From Bacteroidota bacterium (GTDB taxonomy: Bacteria > Bacteroidota > Bacteroidia > Chitinophagales > Chitinophagaceae), in assembly GCA_029558715.1 (NCBI GenBank), contig JAKQEA010000101.1, positions 1-52,416 of the forward strand: a DNA stretch of 52,416 nucleotides, given 5' to 3'. Both the position numbers and the translations under genes were made by a program. Position 1 is the first letter of the stretch; each line of letters starts with the position of its first letter. Under the pieces are notes generated by a model. It ran no database searches. It was not told the DNA's origin and saw nothing but the letters and a program-made list of their open reading frames with translations. Below, piece after piece: positions 1-8,080 of this stretch.

Positions 1-757
1 TGTTAAAGAGCTAAGCTACACGATAATTTGAAAGCAAATCACAACTCAGCCGTTGTTCGTAACTCCTGCTCCTTGTTGTTAAAGAGCTAAGCTACACGAT
101 AATTTGAAAGCAAATCACAACTGCATTTCCAGGGTATCCAATACATCGTTTGTTGTTAAAGAGCTAAGCTACACGATAATTTGAAAGCAAATCACAACAT
201 AGCATGCTGTACTCTTTCCCTTTCCTTGGTTGTTAAAGAGCTAAGCTACACGATAATTTGAAAGCAAATCACAACATAAGTGACAGTGGTAATGAGCATG
301 ATTACGTTGTTAAAGAGCTAAGCTACACGATAATTTGAAAGCAAATCACAACTATGAGGAAATTGTTTTTCTCAATACTTTTGTTGTTAAAGAGCTAAGC
401 TACACGATAATTTGAAAGCAAATCACAACCTTCGCCTGGAAACAGATATAAAAAATTCTGTTGTTAAAGAGCTAAGCTACACGATAATTTGAAAGCAAAT
501 CACAACATACGGGCTTTCGTAATAGTTGGCAACGGGGTTGTTAAAGAGCTAAGCTACACGATAATTTGAAAGCAAATCACAACATCTGACAGCAGCGCAG
601 CAAAGAGATGTAGGTTGTTAAAGAGCTAAGCTACACGATAATTTGAAAGCAAATCACAACTCATACGAAATGCAGTTGCCTTCATAATCAGTTGTTAAAG
701 AGCTAAGCTACACGATAACCTGCCTGACGGCAGTCAGGTTTGAAAGCAAATCACAAC
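1..757. CRISPR. Type II-C-like CRISPR array, right-hand end (10 repeats, 9 spacers)
   Basis: Ten copies of a 47-nt repeat start at -1 (first two bases missing), 75, 152, 229, 306, 383, 460, 537, 614 and 691. The nine unique spacers are 29 nt (first) or 30 nt (the rest). Repeats 2-9 appear identical. The repeat begins GTTGTTAAAGAG and ends AAATCACAAC, so its ends form a GTTGT/ACAAC inverted repeat. Read on the minus strand it starts GTTGTGATTTGCTTTCAAAT, which I recall as typical of Bacteroides/Bacteroidota Cas9 (II-C) arrays. That suggests crRNA from the minus strand, but direction is not proven. The last repeat (691-757) is 67 nt long because of a 20-bp insertion. No cas gene or convincing tracrRNA is inside the window; they presumably lie left of base 1. 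Confidence 0.97.
719..738. repeat. 20-bp palindromic element interrupting the last CRISPR repeat
   Basis: Within repeat 10 the sequence CCTGCCTGACGGCAGTCAGG sits between repeat positions 28 and 29; the rest of the repeat is intact on both sides. It is an imperfect inverted repeat: 8-bp arms with one mismatch around ACGG. A near copy, with perfect 7-bp inner arms, lies at 2121-2140. Two copies at unrelated sites suggest a small dispersed palindromic family (REP/MITE-like) in this genome; that is inference from two copies. Confidence 0.85.
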
Positions 758-1118
758 ATGATGAATGAAACGGTGTTGCCGTTGGCAGATAGTAAAAAAA
801 GGCGTTACTAACATTTCTACATATCATTTTTGCTGAATACTGACTGGTACAAGTCAGGCCTGTTAGCGCAGATTTACCACTTTAATTTACCCAAATCCGG
901 CTTTTAAGTTTCAGGGATATTCAGCACGGTAAAGATTTACAGGCCGCTTACCAAATTAAACTGAATCTTCAACAAGTGATTTAAAGTTCTTCCAACATTC
1001 AGTCTCGATCAGTATCAATTTTTACTCCTCGTCCCGGTAATAAGTTAATTCTCCTCTTTACTATTTGTATCAGTCCTTTATCACAGGTATCGTATTATTT
1101 TATTTAAATTTTAGTTGT
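758..1118. other. Gene-free stretch between CRISPR array and RRM gene
   Basis: No open reading frame of convincing composition is present. There is a 6-bp-arm hairpin at 840-857 (CTGACT, 6-nt loop, AGTCAG). No further repeat unit follows the sequence after 757, although 758-787 has the length of a spacer. The AT-rich stretch just before 1119 probably holds the promoter and leader of the RRM gene. I found no clear anti-repeat that would mark a tracrRNA. Confidence 0.5.
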
Positions 1119-1388
1119 ATGAACATGTATGTTTCAAATCTGAGTTTTCACACTACAGATGCTGACCTGAAAAAATTATTTGAAGAATTCGGAGCTGTTT
1201 CTTCTGCAAAAGTTATAACCGACCGTGAAACGGGACGTAGCCGTGGTTTCGGATTTGTGGAAATGGATTCAAACGATGATGCCAATAAGGCGATCAAAGG
1301 ACTGAATGGCAAAGACCTGGAAGGAAGGTCAATGTCTGTAAGTGAGGCGAGAGAAAAAGCTCCCCGTTCTGATAACAGAAGATACTAA
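1119..1388 (+). CDS. RRM-domain RNA-binding protein (first of two paralogues)
   Basis: This 89-aa protein is a single RNA recognition motif. RNP2 is at residues 3-8 (MYVSNL) and RNP1 at 42-49 (RGFGFVEM), the aromatic residues that stack on RNA. A short basic tail follows from about residue 75. The frame is open upstream to 1065, but the ATG at 1119 is preferred because the family starts MN-[IM]-YVSNL, as does the paralogue at 20726. Known: many Bacteroidota lack Hfq and carry small RRM proteins (the Rbp proteins of Bacteroides) that act as global RNA binders. A strong terminator follows directly, so the gene looks monocistronic. Being next to the CRISPR array does not by itself imply a functional link. 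Confidence 0.93.
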   Translation: MNMYVSNLSFHTTDADLKKLFEEFGAVSSAKVITDRETGRSRGFGFVEMDSNDDANKAIKGLNGKDLEGRSMSVSEAREKAPRSDNRRY

Positions 1389-1406
1389 AAGCATTTACTG
1401 TAATTT

Positions 1407-1438
1407 AAAAGAGCTCTGCCGGTGGCAGAGCTCTTTTT
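1407..1438 (+). terminator. Rho-independent terminator of the RRM gene
   Basis: A perfect 14-bp stem (1407-1420 with 1424-1437), loop GGT, ends in a run of five T. It lies 18 nt after the RRM stop codon. The A-rich left arm could also let it work on the minus strand for the gene ending at 1495. Confidence 0.93.
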
Positions 1439-1494
1439 GTAAACAACCCCTTTATCCGGTTTATAATTATATGCTTACCTCGCTGGCTGCATCA

Positions 1495-1914
1495 CTAACT
1501 TTTTACAGTGGATACCGTATCCTCAGCTTCAGGCAGCGCATCGGGTTCACTTGTCGGTGGTGTAATATCTTTTATAGTTAGCTGAAAATCGGAACTAAGA
1601 CTTATTGCATACTGGTATTTGCGAAGCAAGGTCATTGCAATGCTATCCAGCGTTAATACTTCCAGCAGATCCTTTGCCGGCGCTATGGGATTAAAAGTTG
1701 TAAAGCGGCCCCGTGCAATTTCAACCGCAAAGCTGCATACCGGCTTACGAAGCTTGGTACTTTTTTCGAAGTCAGTACGGTTGAGGGTCAGCGACTGTTC
1801 GCCACTGGCCGATTTCTTAAGTAACAACCTGATAACAGGCAGGTATTTTTTCCAGGTATAAGTATACATTTCCAGAATTTGGTGAAGAATGAGTTCAAAG
1901 CCAGCACAATCCAA
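1495..1914 (-). CDS. Conserved-looking hypothetical protein
   Basis: I do not recognise this 139-aa protein. It has no signal peptide or membrane segment. The first 30 residues look like an amphipathic helix (FELILHQILEMY), the middle is mixed alpha/beta with basic patches, and the last 20 residues are acidic and Pro/Ser/Thr-rich, probably disordered. The start is doubtful: the longest frame uses TTG at 1914, with an in-frame TAG at 1945-1947 upstream, while an ATG lies at 1869. Helix-like sequence before the ATG favours the longer form. It is convergent with the RRM gene. It could be a small regulatory or structural cytosolic protein; no function can be given. Confidence 0.6.
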   Translation of the reverse strand: MDCAGFELILHQILEMYTYTWKKYLPVIRLLLKKSASGEQSLTLNRTDFEKSTKLRKPVCSFAVEIARGRFTTFNPIAPAKDLLEVLTLDSIAMTLLRKYQYAISLSSDFQLTIKDITPPTSEPDALPEAEDTVSTVKS

Positions 1915-2120
1915 CCGAAGGTGGACTTTTATTTTAACAACTGGCTAATTAATTTGAAACAGCCCTCATAAATAAACAGGCCATCCGGATAATAAGAGCT
2001 ACCTTTCGCTCTTTGCAGACCCGCCTGTTGCAATTATTTCCCTGTAAAGTAGTGAGTATGAAATGAACTATAAAACTTTCAGGCTACCATATCAACCAGC
2101 TTTGAAAAATTTATGTGCAT

Positions 2121-2140
2121 CTGCCTGACGGCAGGCAGGT
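2121..2140. repeat. Second copy of the palindromic element found in the CRISPR array
   Basis: CTGCCTGACGGCAGGCAGGT has perfect 7-bp arms (CTGCCTG / CAGGCAG) around ACGG. It matches the insert at 719-738 in all but two or three positions. It lies between the divergently transcribed genes at 1914 and 2175, 35 nt upstream of the latter, where it could also form a hairpin in a leader transcript. Confidence 0.8.
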
Positions 2141-2174
2141 AGCATGTGACAAATTACAATAACAAAAATTACAC

Positions 2175-2744
2175 ATGAAAAAGGATACCGTTATACAATT
2201 CGTTGGCTTTGCCACTAAACTTGATTTTGAAGAGTTTTTACCTCAATGGAAAGAATATGTGAGCCAGTTTATGAAATTATCAGGCACCAGGCTGGTACAA
2301 AGGCAAATGGAAACAAAAAACAGCTTTAAGTATATATCACAACATGAACTGCCCGATACCGGCTTCCGTTTCAACTTTATGAAGGGAAGGAATTCCGAGC
2401 ACTTTCCTGAGCAACGGGTGAAAGTAATTCAGGCCGGCGGTTATATTCCTTTGCAGATTGAATATAGCAAGCAACCTGTAAAAGGACAGGTTAAGCTTAT
2501 GGTACTTATCAGCCATAATGAATATGATATAGATTTTTACCGGCAGGCACCACTCATCACACACCTGAACATATACCAGGCTTACTACGAGAATTGTACC
2601 TATGGTTATATTCTTGAACTCTTTACCACAGAAGCCAATGCACCTCTTATATTGGAACAACTTCAATCAAGAACAGGTACCGAAGCCGCCCTTTATAAAG
2701 ATTGTGAATTACCAAAACAAAGATCACTGCAGCAGGCACATTAA
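2175..2744 (+). CDS. Hypothetical cytosolic protein, 189 aa
   Basis: I do not recognise the family. The protein starts at an ATG (MKKDTVIQFVGF) with no signal peptide. It is a mixed alpha/beta protein rich in aromatic residues; the segment FVGFATKLDFEEFLPQWKEYV near the start and the Tyr-rich stretch IYQAYYENCTYGYILELF near residue 145 stand out. It is flanked by short gaps containing inverted repeats (2121 and 2781), and nothing indicates an operon with the small genes downstream. Composition, length and the absence of a better overlapping frame make it a real gene; function unknown. Confidence 0.8.
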   Translation: MKKDTVIQFVGFATKLDFEEFLPQWKEYVSQFMKLSGTRLVQRQMETKNSFKYISQHELPDTGFRFNFMKGRNSEHFPEQRVKVIQAGGYIPLQIEYSKQPVKGQVKLMVLISHNEYDIDFYRQAPLITHLNIYQAYYENCTYGYILELFTTEANAPLILEQLQSRTGTEAALYKDCELPKQRSLQQAH

Positions 2745-2780
2745 GTTATTGGTTGAAGAGGTATGTTTTAAATAGATTAC

Positions 2781-2803
2781 CTTTAACCGAAATTCGGTTG
2801 AAG
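2781..2803. promoter_or_regulatory. Near-perfect 23-bp palindrome, possible operator
   Basis: CTTTAACCGAA and TTCGGTTGAAG form 11-bp arms (one G-T pair) around a single A. The very small centre favours a binding site for a dimeric protein over an RNA hairpin, and no T-run follows. It sits between the genes ending at 2744 and starting at 2884. The regulator is unknown. Confidence 0.4.
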
Positions 2804-2883
2804 GCTTTCAGAAAGTAATATTCTCCTCCCTCCATTTTACTTCTATTATTTTTCAACTGCATCCGGCCACAAAAAATTATACT

Positions 2884-3144
2884 ATGCCTTTCGTCAAAGA
2901 AGATCTTACTGGTAACCATTACACATGGACGAGTGGTTTTTCTTTTACCGGGTCGCCAAGCCGCCGCCTGTTTGACAAGACAAACGGTAACCAGGTGCTG
3001 TTTATCATCAACTTTCTCGCCTCCCTGTCAGGGAGAGTCAGCATCAGAGAAGGCCGGGAAATAGAAGAAATGATTCATAATCATTTACCCACTGATATAA
3101 GAAGTGAGATGTCAGTGTTCAACTGGCTGAGAGGACTTCATTAG
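2884..3144 (+). CDS. Small hypothetical protein, 86 aa
   Basis: I do not recognise this protein. It starts MPFVKEDLTGNHYTW and contains the hydrophobic patch QVLFIINFLASLSGR (about residues 37-51), then an acidic helix and a C-terminal FNWLRGLH. It has no signal peptide. A 22-bp gap separates it from the next small gene in the same direction, so the two are probably co-transcribed. The palindrome at 2781-2803 lies about 80 nt upstream and could control the pair. Confidence 0.7.
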   Translation: MPFVKEDLTGNHYTWTSGFSFTGSPSRRLFDKTNGNQVLFIINFLASLSGRVSIREGREIEEMIHNHLPTDIRSEMSVFNWLRGLH

Positions 3145-3166
3145 CATTATCCATAAAAGAATACAT

Positions 3167-3418
3167 ATGACAAACGATCAGATAGAAAAATTTGTACAGA
3201 AGAATGAGCCTGAAAAAACAACGGTACAAATCAATTTCAAAACCCGGCAGTCTATTACAGGGATATTTATCAAAACAGCAGATTATGATGAATTAAGATC
3301 CAAGAACCTCTGGCGCATTGTAAGCGGAGGCAGTATACCGGAGTACAAAAAATCAAAAGATATCAATCTTGCCCGGATATTTAACGGTGTTGAAATGACG
3401 AGACTGGAAGCAGTGTAA
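3167..3418 (+). CDS. Small conserved Bacteroidota protein, 83 aa
   Basis: The protein starts MTNDQIEKFVQKN and carries a compact beta-rich core (TVQINFKTRQSITGIF, about residues 19-34) ending in NLARIFNGVEM. I recall very similar short proteins in Chitinophagaceae genomes, often carrying an uninformative dehydrogenase label; at 83 aa it has no room for a Rossmann fold and no GxxxGxG motif, so that label would be wrong. It is probably co-transcribed with the 86-aa gene upstream. Its stop codon is only 9 bp from the stop of the convergent DUF5686 gene. Function unknown. Confidence 0.8.
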   Translation: MTNDQIEKFVQKNEPEKTTVQINFKTRQSITGIFIKTADYDELRSKNLWRIVSGGSIPEYKKSKDINLARIFNGVEMTRLEAV

Positions 3419-3427
3419 ATGCAATTC

Positions 3428-5878
3428 TTACCGCCACCTGTTCCTAAACCTGTCCCAGGTTGTCAACCCGATCTTAAATTGTACCGGGTTATTAAATTTA
3501 TTTGCTACAGAACCTACCACATAGACACCAAGCTTAACTCTTGCTAATGGATTGAAAGGCCATTTAAACACTCTTTCAATACCTGAAAAGAATTCAAAAT
3601 ATTTCAGGTTTCTGTCTTTCGTAATTAAAAATCCTCCCCCGGCTACTTCCTGCAGTTTTATCTTTTTAAGAAAAGGTATCTTATTAATCAAAGCCCCGTT
3701 AAATTCATGCACAATATTTCCCTGGTAAAAGCGGTCAAATACCGGGAAGGTGGAGTCCAGTGCCTGGAATGCCTTATGCGGATTCTGAAAAAACAATGGA
3801 TCGCCTTGTCGCATGAACTTATAGTCAATGATCCGCAGGTCTTTGGTGTTCGTAAAATCTCCCGACCTGATACTGTAAGAAGTATTCCCAACTACACCAA
3901 GGTTTACTTTTTGATCCATACCAAATTCCAGGTAATCAAAATCGATCTTGCTTTTAAACAGACCGGGAACTCCTTTCCTCCACATTATATAAAAAGTAGG
4001 CCACCGGGAACCAAGAAATATTTTTTCCTTCGGTTCCCTGATATACTTCAAGGCAGGAGTATAGTATAATTTTACCTCGTTGTATGTAGCATTGTAGGGA
4101 TCAAATTGCACCGGTGGTTCATTGGGAATACCAAAAATACTGTCAGCATTATTACCCACTTTATAATCACTGACCGAACGTCTCAAGGCTATTTCAAACT
4201 TATTCGACAGATGCAGGCCATTGAATAACTCCAACTGATGCTCTAATTCTATTGAATTGTTGAGGTAGATATTGCTACGCTTCAGCACATTTACCCATGC
4301 ATCACCAGCATAAATGAACTCAAAATTGCGACCTGCGGTTATTATAAAAACGCCCCGGTTAAATGGATTGTACATCCGCCGAAGGCTCACAGTTCCGTTT
4401 ATATCCTTATTCCGGAACCCAAAGCTGATATCTGCTTCCAGGGATAAATTACGCCGGGAGGAAAATGTTTTCCTGTATGCGCCGGCCAACTTAAGCCGGG
4501 CTCCGCCGAATGCCACTGGTTGTATAATAGATGTGACAGGTGGTACTATCCACATCCTTTCTTTTTTATGGTCATTAAATACCTGTCCGAAGATCAGCAT
4601 CTTGGGCCAGGTGATCTTATTCAGTACCCTGTCCATTGAATCCAGGTAAGCTTCACTGCGCATATACCGGTAAATACTATCCTGGTATCTGGCATACCTT
4701 GCCTGCTGCACAGATAAAGGTTCCCCTCTTACTTGTTTCCAAAAAACTGAATCCTTTTCATATGCTTCCTGCGAAGTAGAACTGACTTCATTTCCAAAAT
4801 GCCCTTTCCGGAATTTTTTTTGCAGTGCATAGTCTGAATATACCACCACTGTTTCACCATATCGCCGGCCCCCCTTTACTTTAGTGTAATAGTTAAATTG
4901 CTGACGGGTTATCATACGGGCACTGTCACCGACCTTTTCATACTGCTGCTTCACTTCCATATAATCAAACTCAGGCATATGAGCGGTTGGTATCCTGAAT
5001 TCAGTACTGAACACTTCCCAGGTACTGTCTTGTATAGTGATCTCTCCCTCAATAGTGGCATTGCTCAGTTGCCTTGGCCGTATAGCAATAGTATACACTT
5101 TAGGTTTTATAGTACGATCGATCTTTATGGTTTTGAAACGGTAGGCCAGCAATCCACTGTAACTGAGAGGTGATACAAATGGTATCTTAGATAAGGGCGG
5201 CGCCTGTATCATATTATTGAATATAAAAAAATCCCCCTCGGTAGTGGATAGGTAAAATAAACTCGCTGTACTTCCTCTTTTGTTTACTCCCACCCTTTCT
5301 TCCTTCACCTGCCCGCCTGCATTTTTATCAAGCCGCAGCGAAACTTCTGTCAGCGACATCCCGCTATAGTCTTCATTGGATAAGCTATCTGCTTCAACGA
5401 TCTTCTTCTTTTTAGTAACTCCTGAATCGAGTTGAAAAGCTTTTATATACACATTACAGGAGTAGGAACCGATTGCATCCAATATGATGCCTTTTCGCTT
5501 AATTACATTCCGGACCAGTTCCTCCGCCCTGTCTCTGGGTTTGGCCCTTATCACCACTTCTGATAAACTGGCAGACTCATCCATCTCCAAAACCACATTC
5601 TCTGTGATATCTTCATTATTAATGTAAAAAGTGACAACCCGGGTCTTAAACCCAACCATACTTACAACAAGGTCATATTTACCTCTTTCAAGGAAAAATT
5701 CGTAGCTGCCGTTATCCTTTGTAACAGACCCCTTTCTCAATTCTTTGATTTCCACACTGGCCAGTGGCAAGGGCTCTTTCCTGTTATCCATTACCACACC
5801 GGAAATCCTGAATAACTGGGCACTGGAGAATAAAGTGAGCAGGAGAAAAAGTGGTAAGAGAGCATATTTAAAGTTCAT
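3428..5878 (-). CDS. DUF5686 outer-membrane-associated protein with carboxypeptidase-like regulatory domain
   Basis: About 816 aa. An N-terminal signal peptide (MNFKYALLPLFLLLTLFSSAQ) is followed by a carboxypeptidase-regulatory-like beta-sandwich (about residues 24-100; GVVMDNRKEPLPLASVEI), then the conserved DUF5686 start (RAEELVRNVIKRK, about 115-130). The rest is a long beta-rich region compatible with an outer-membrane barrel. A second in-frame ATG at 5893 gives five more residues; 5878 gives the cleaner signal peptide. Known: this architecture is common in Bacteroidota and its biochemical role is not established. The gene stands alone and is convergent with the small genes ending at 3418. 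Confidence 0.9.
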   Translation of the reverse strand: MNFKYALLPLFLLLTLFSSAQLFRISGVVMDNRKEPLPLASVEIKELRKGSVTKDNGSYEFFLERGKYDLVVSMVGFKTRVVTFYINNEDITENVVLEMDESASLSEVVIRAKPRDRAEELVRNVIKRKGIILDAIGSYSCNVYIKAFQLDSGVTKKKKIVEADSLSNEDYSGMSLTEVSLRLDKNAGGQVKEERVGVNKRGSTASLFYLSTTEGDFFIFNNMIQAPPLSKIPFVSPLSYSGLLAYRFKTIKIDRTIKPKVYTIAIRPRQLSNATIEGEITIQDSTWEVFSTEFRIPTAHMPEFDYMEVKQQYEKVGDSARMITRQQFNYYTKVKGGRRYGETVVVYSDYALQKKFRKGHFGNEVSSTSQEAYEKDSVFWKQVRGEPLSVQQARYARYQDSIYRYMRSEAYLDSMDRVLNKITWPKMLIFGQVFNDHKKERMWIVPPVTSIIQPVAFGGARLKLAGAYRKTFSSRRNLSLEADISFGFRNKDINGTVSLRRMYNPFNRGVFIITAGRNFEFIYAGDAWVNVLKRSNIYLNNSIELEHQLELFNGLHLSNKFEIALRRSVSDYKVGNNADSIFGIPNEPPVQFDPYNATYNEVKLYYTPALKYIREPKEKIFLGSRWPTFYIMWRKGVPGLFKSKIDFDYLEFGMDQKVNLGVVGNTSYSIRSGDFTNTKDLRIIDYKFMRQGDPLFFQNPHKAFQALDSTFPVFDRFYQGNIVHEFNGALINKIPFLKKIKLQEVAGGGFLITKDRNLKYFEFFSGIERVFKWPFNPLARVKLGVYVVGSVANKFNNPVQFKIGLTTWDRFRNRWR

Positions 5879-6036
5879 CTTCAGGACCTGCATTAGTAGA
5901 CTGCAAAATTTGTAATTCTTTGGCAGTAATAAGAAGAAAACCTCATCTTTTCCAATTCTTTAACAAGAGCATAAATTGATAATCATTTTAATACCCCCAC
6001 AGCCATTTTTCTTACGTAAACACTAAAAGAGTGATA

Positions 6037-6534
6037 TTATTTTTTTATCCAGAATTCTTCATCCCAAACAGGACTTTTCGGATCATTACAAGTTAATGGA
6101 TGCTGTTCCAGTTCCTGGTATACCTTATTTAATTGCTCTGTAGTAAGTAATTCCTCAAGATAAACAAATAGCTCTCTTTCTTCAAAACGGATATGCTTAT
6201 TTACCAGGTCTGCAAGGATGACAAAATCTCTTTTATCTGCTTCTGCGTCGAGGCTAAGTACCAGTTCCCGGATATGCTCATGCTCTTCCTTCAGTTGCTT
6301 TGCCATCGGATGATCAGCAGGCATATATGGCATCAATATTTTTTCCTCCTGGCAAAAGTGAGGTTTGATATGCTGCTGCCAGTACCATAACGAATACCGG
6401 CGAAGCTTTTCTAACGGTGTTTTATTTTCCAATCCCTGTTTTATCTTCCATGCAAACAACAATCCATCATGGTGCTCACGGCTGAGCGGAGCCAGTTGCT
6501 TACTTCTTTTAATTGGTTGTATTTCTTGTGCCAT
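6037..6534 (-). CDS. Hemerythrin-like (HHE domain) protein
   Basis: A 165-aa all-helical protein. The motifs fit a hemerythrin/HHE di-iron site: SREHHDGL near residue 20, WQQHIKPHFCQEEK near 52-65, EEHEHIREL near 83-91 and NKHIRFEERELF near 112-123, each giving His or Glu ligands on a four-helix bundle. The start at 6534 (MAQEIQP) is preferred over the ATG at 6552, which adds six residues. Known roles of the family are oxygen, NO or iron sensing and storage. There is no partner gene; the neighbours are a DUF5686 gene and a long intergenic region before phoH. Confidence 0.88.
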   Translation of the reverse strand: MAQEIQPIKRSKQLAPLSREHHDGLLFAWKIKQGLENKTPLEKLRRYSLWYWQQHIKPHFCQEEKILMPYMPADHPMAKQLKEEHEHIRELVLSLDAEADKRDFVILADLVNKHIRFEERELFVYLEELLTTEQLNKVYQELEQHPLTCNDPKSPVWDEEFWIKK

Positions 6535-7035
6535 GCAACGAAGATATTTCATATTTGTTGCCCCCGGACTGACTCAGAACAATCTTGTAACTGATTTAGG
6601 ACAGTACCCTTGTTTTGTAAATCAATTGATTAAATTATCTAAAGAAGGCCAATAGCTTCCGCCAACAGGACCTCCTTCAGTTTATTATTATACAACTATT
6701 AAGAACAGGAATGATATCCACACAACCCTGTTCACTATTTTTAAAATACTTTCCGGATAGTGCAATAACAAAACATTATTGACGGGAAAGCAAATCTTAA
6801 TCACCTATCTCGTATGATTACTATAGGCAAATCGTTGCTTTACAAAAAAAATCATTAACTAAATTTTCTTACTCAAAAACTCTATTCACAACCTGTGAAT
6901 AAGTAACTTTAGGAAGTCACAATATTGCTAAGTAATATTGATGCAGAAGGGTAAGGCTTCTGTAATCGGGCAGAAGACGCTAAATTAATCCGGTACTACT
7001 CTTCGCCGGCTTTGTGAAACATAAACCGAAGTGCA
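6535..7035. other. 500-bp intergenic region upstream of phoH
   Basis: No convincing gene. AT-rich, with several small structures: DnaA-box-like 9-mers near 6712 (ATATCCACA) and at the inverted repeat 6883-6901 (TATTCACA, 3 nt, TGTGAATA), and an inverted repeat at 6920-6940 (CAATATT, 7 nt, AATATTG). The string GAAAGCAAATC near 6785 matches 11 nt of the CRISPR repeat but is within chance expectation. It must also contain the phoH promoter. Confidence 0.4.
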
Positions 7036-8052
7036 TTGACAGACACTATCATCAACCTTGAAACCGTAAACCCTATTGAATTTTTTGGTGTAAACAACGG
7101 TAAGCTCGACATCCTGAAAAAGAAATTCCCCCTGCTGAAGATCCTCTCCCGTGGCACGCAGTTAAAGCTGAGTGGTGCCCCTGAGCAAATTGAAAATGCA
7201 AGGGAAAAAATTTCACTCATTGTATCCTACCTGGAGCGGAATGGCCATATGAGCCAGAACTACTTTGAACAGGTACTGGGGGGTGATGACGCAGAAACAA
7301 TCGATCACTTTAAGGAGAAGAACCCCAACGAAGTATTGGTGTTTGGGCCCAACGGAAAATCGGTGAGGGCAAGAACCGCCAACCAGAAAAAATTGGTGCA
7401 GGAATCCGAAAAGAATGATATTGTTTTTGCTATCGGTCCTGCAGGTACCGGTAAAACGTATACCGCTGTTGCACTGGCAGTACGGGCATTAAAAAATAAA
7501 CAGGTAAAGAAAATCATACTTACAAGACCTGCGGTAGAAGCTGGTGAAAGCCTCGGTTTTCTTCCCGGCGATTTGAAAGAAAAGATCGACCCTTACCTGC
7601 GGCCGCTGTATGATGCGCTGGATGATATGATACCAGCTGATAAGCTGGGTTATTATATGACCACCCGTACCATTGAGATAGCACCGCTTGCTTATATGCG
7701 TGGCCGTACATTGGATAATGCATATATCATACTTGATGAGGCCCAGAATGCCACCGAACTTCAATTGAAAATGTTCTTAACCAGGATTGGCGCCAATGCA
7801 AAAGCTATCATTACCGGAGATATGACCCAGGTTGACCTGCCAAGAAACCAGCGTAGTGGCTTGCAAATGGCTACCCGTATACTCAGGCATATCGATGGAA
7901 TTGCACATATTGAACTGGATGAAGAAGATGTAGTACGCCACCGGTTAGTGAAAGCTATCATCAAAGCATATAATAAGGAACATGAAAAAGAGGCCGAAGA
8001 ATATGCAAACCGGCAAACACCGCCAATCATTAAAAAGGAGAAACCGGAATAG
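7036..8052 (+). CDS. phoH: PhoH-like ATPase
   Basis: A 338-aa protein with an N-terminal KH-like RNA-binding region (about residues 30-70) and a C-terminal P-loop ATPase. Walker A is GPAGTGKT at about 134-141, and the Walker B motif (IILDEAQN) is near 230-237. Further family motifs are LTRPAVEAGESLGFLPGD and TGDMTQVDLPRNQRSG. The start is a TTG (MTDTIINLE), matching the usual N-terminus of the family; no in-frame ATG offers a better choice. Known: PhoH-type ATPases are linked to RNA metabolism and often sit near ybeY; here no ybeY is adjacent. A lipoprotein gene follows 28 bp later. Confidence 0.95.
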   Translation: MTDTIINLETVNPIEFFGVNNGKLDILKKKFPLLKILSRGTQLKLSGAPEQIENAREKISLIVSYLERNGHMSQNYFEQVLGGDDAETIDHFKEKNPNEVLVFGPNGKSVRARTANQKKLVQESEKNDIVFAIGPAGTGKTYTAVALAVRALKNKQVKKIILTRPAVEAGESLGFLPGDLKEKIDPYLRPLYDALDDMIPADKLGYYMTTRTIEIAPLAYMRGRTLDNAYIILDEAQNATELQLKMFLTRIGANAKAIITGDMTQVDLPRNQRSGLQMATRILRHIDGIAHIELDEEDVVRHRLVKAIIKAYNKEHEKEAEEYANRQTPPIIKKEKPE

Positions 8053-8080
8053 CATCAAAACTTATAATTATTTTGCAGGA

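Noticed and set aside
758-787. A tenth spacer after the last repeat
   Set aside because: It has spacer length, but the sequence after it shows no recognisable repeat.
840-857. Hairpin CTGACT/AGTCAG as a terminator of the CRISPR transcript
   Set aside because: Only six base pairs and no T-run on either strand.
6785-6795. GAAAGCAAATC in the phoH upstream gap as a tracrRNA anti-repeat
   Set aside because: Only 11 nt match the CRISPR repeat; about one such match is expected by chance in 52 kb, and the site is 6 kb from the array without a matching tail.
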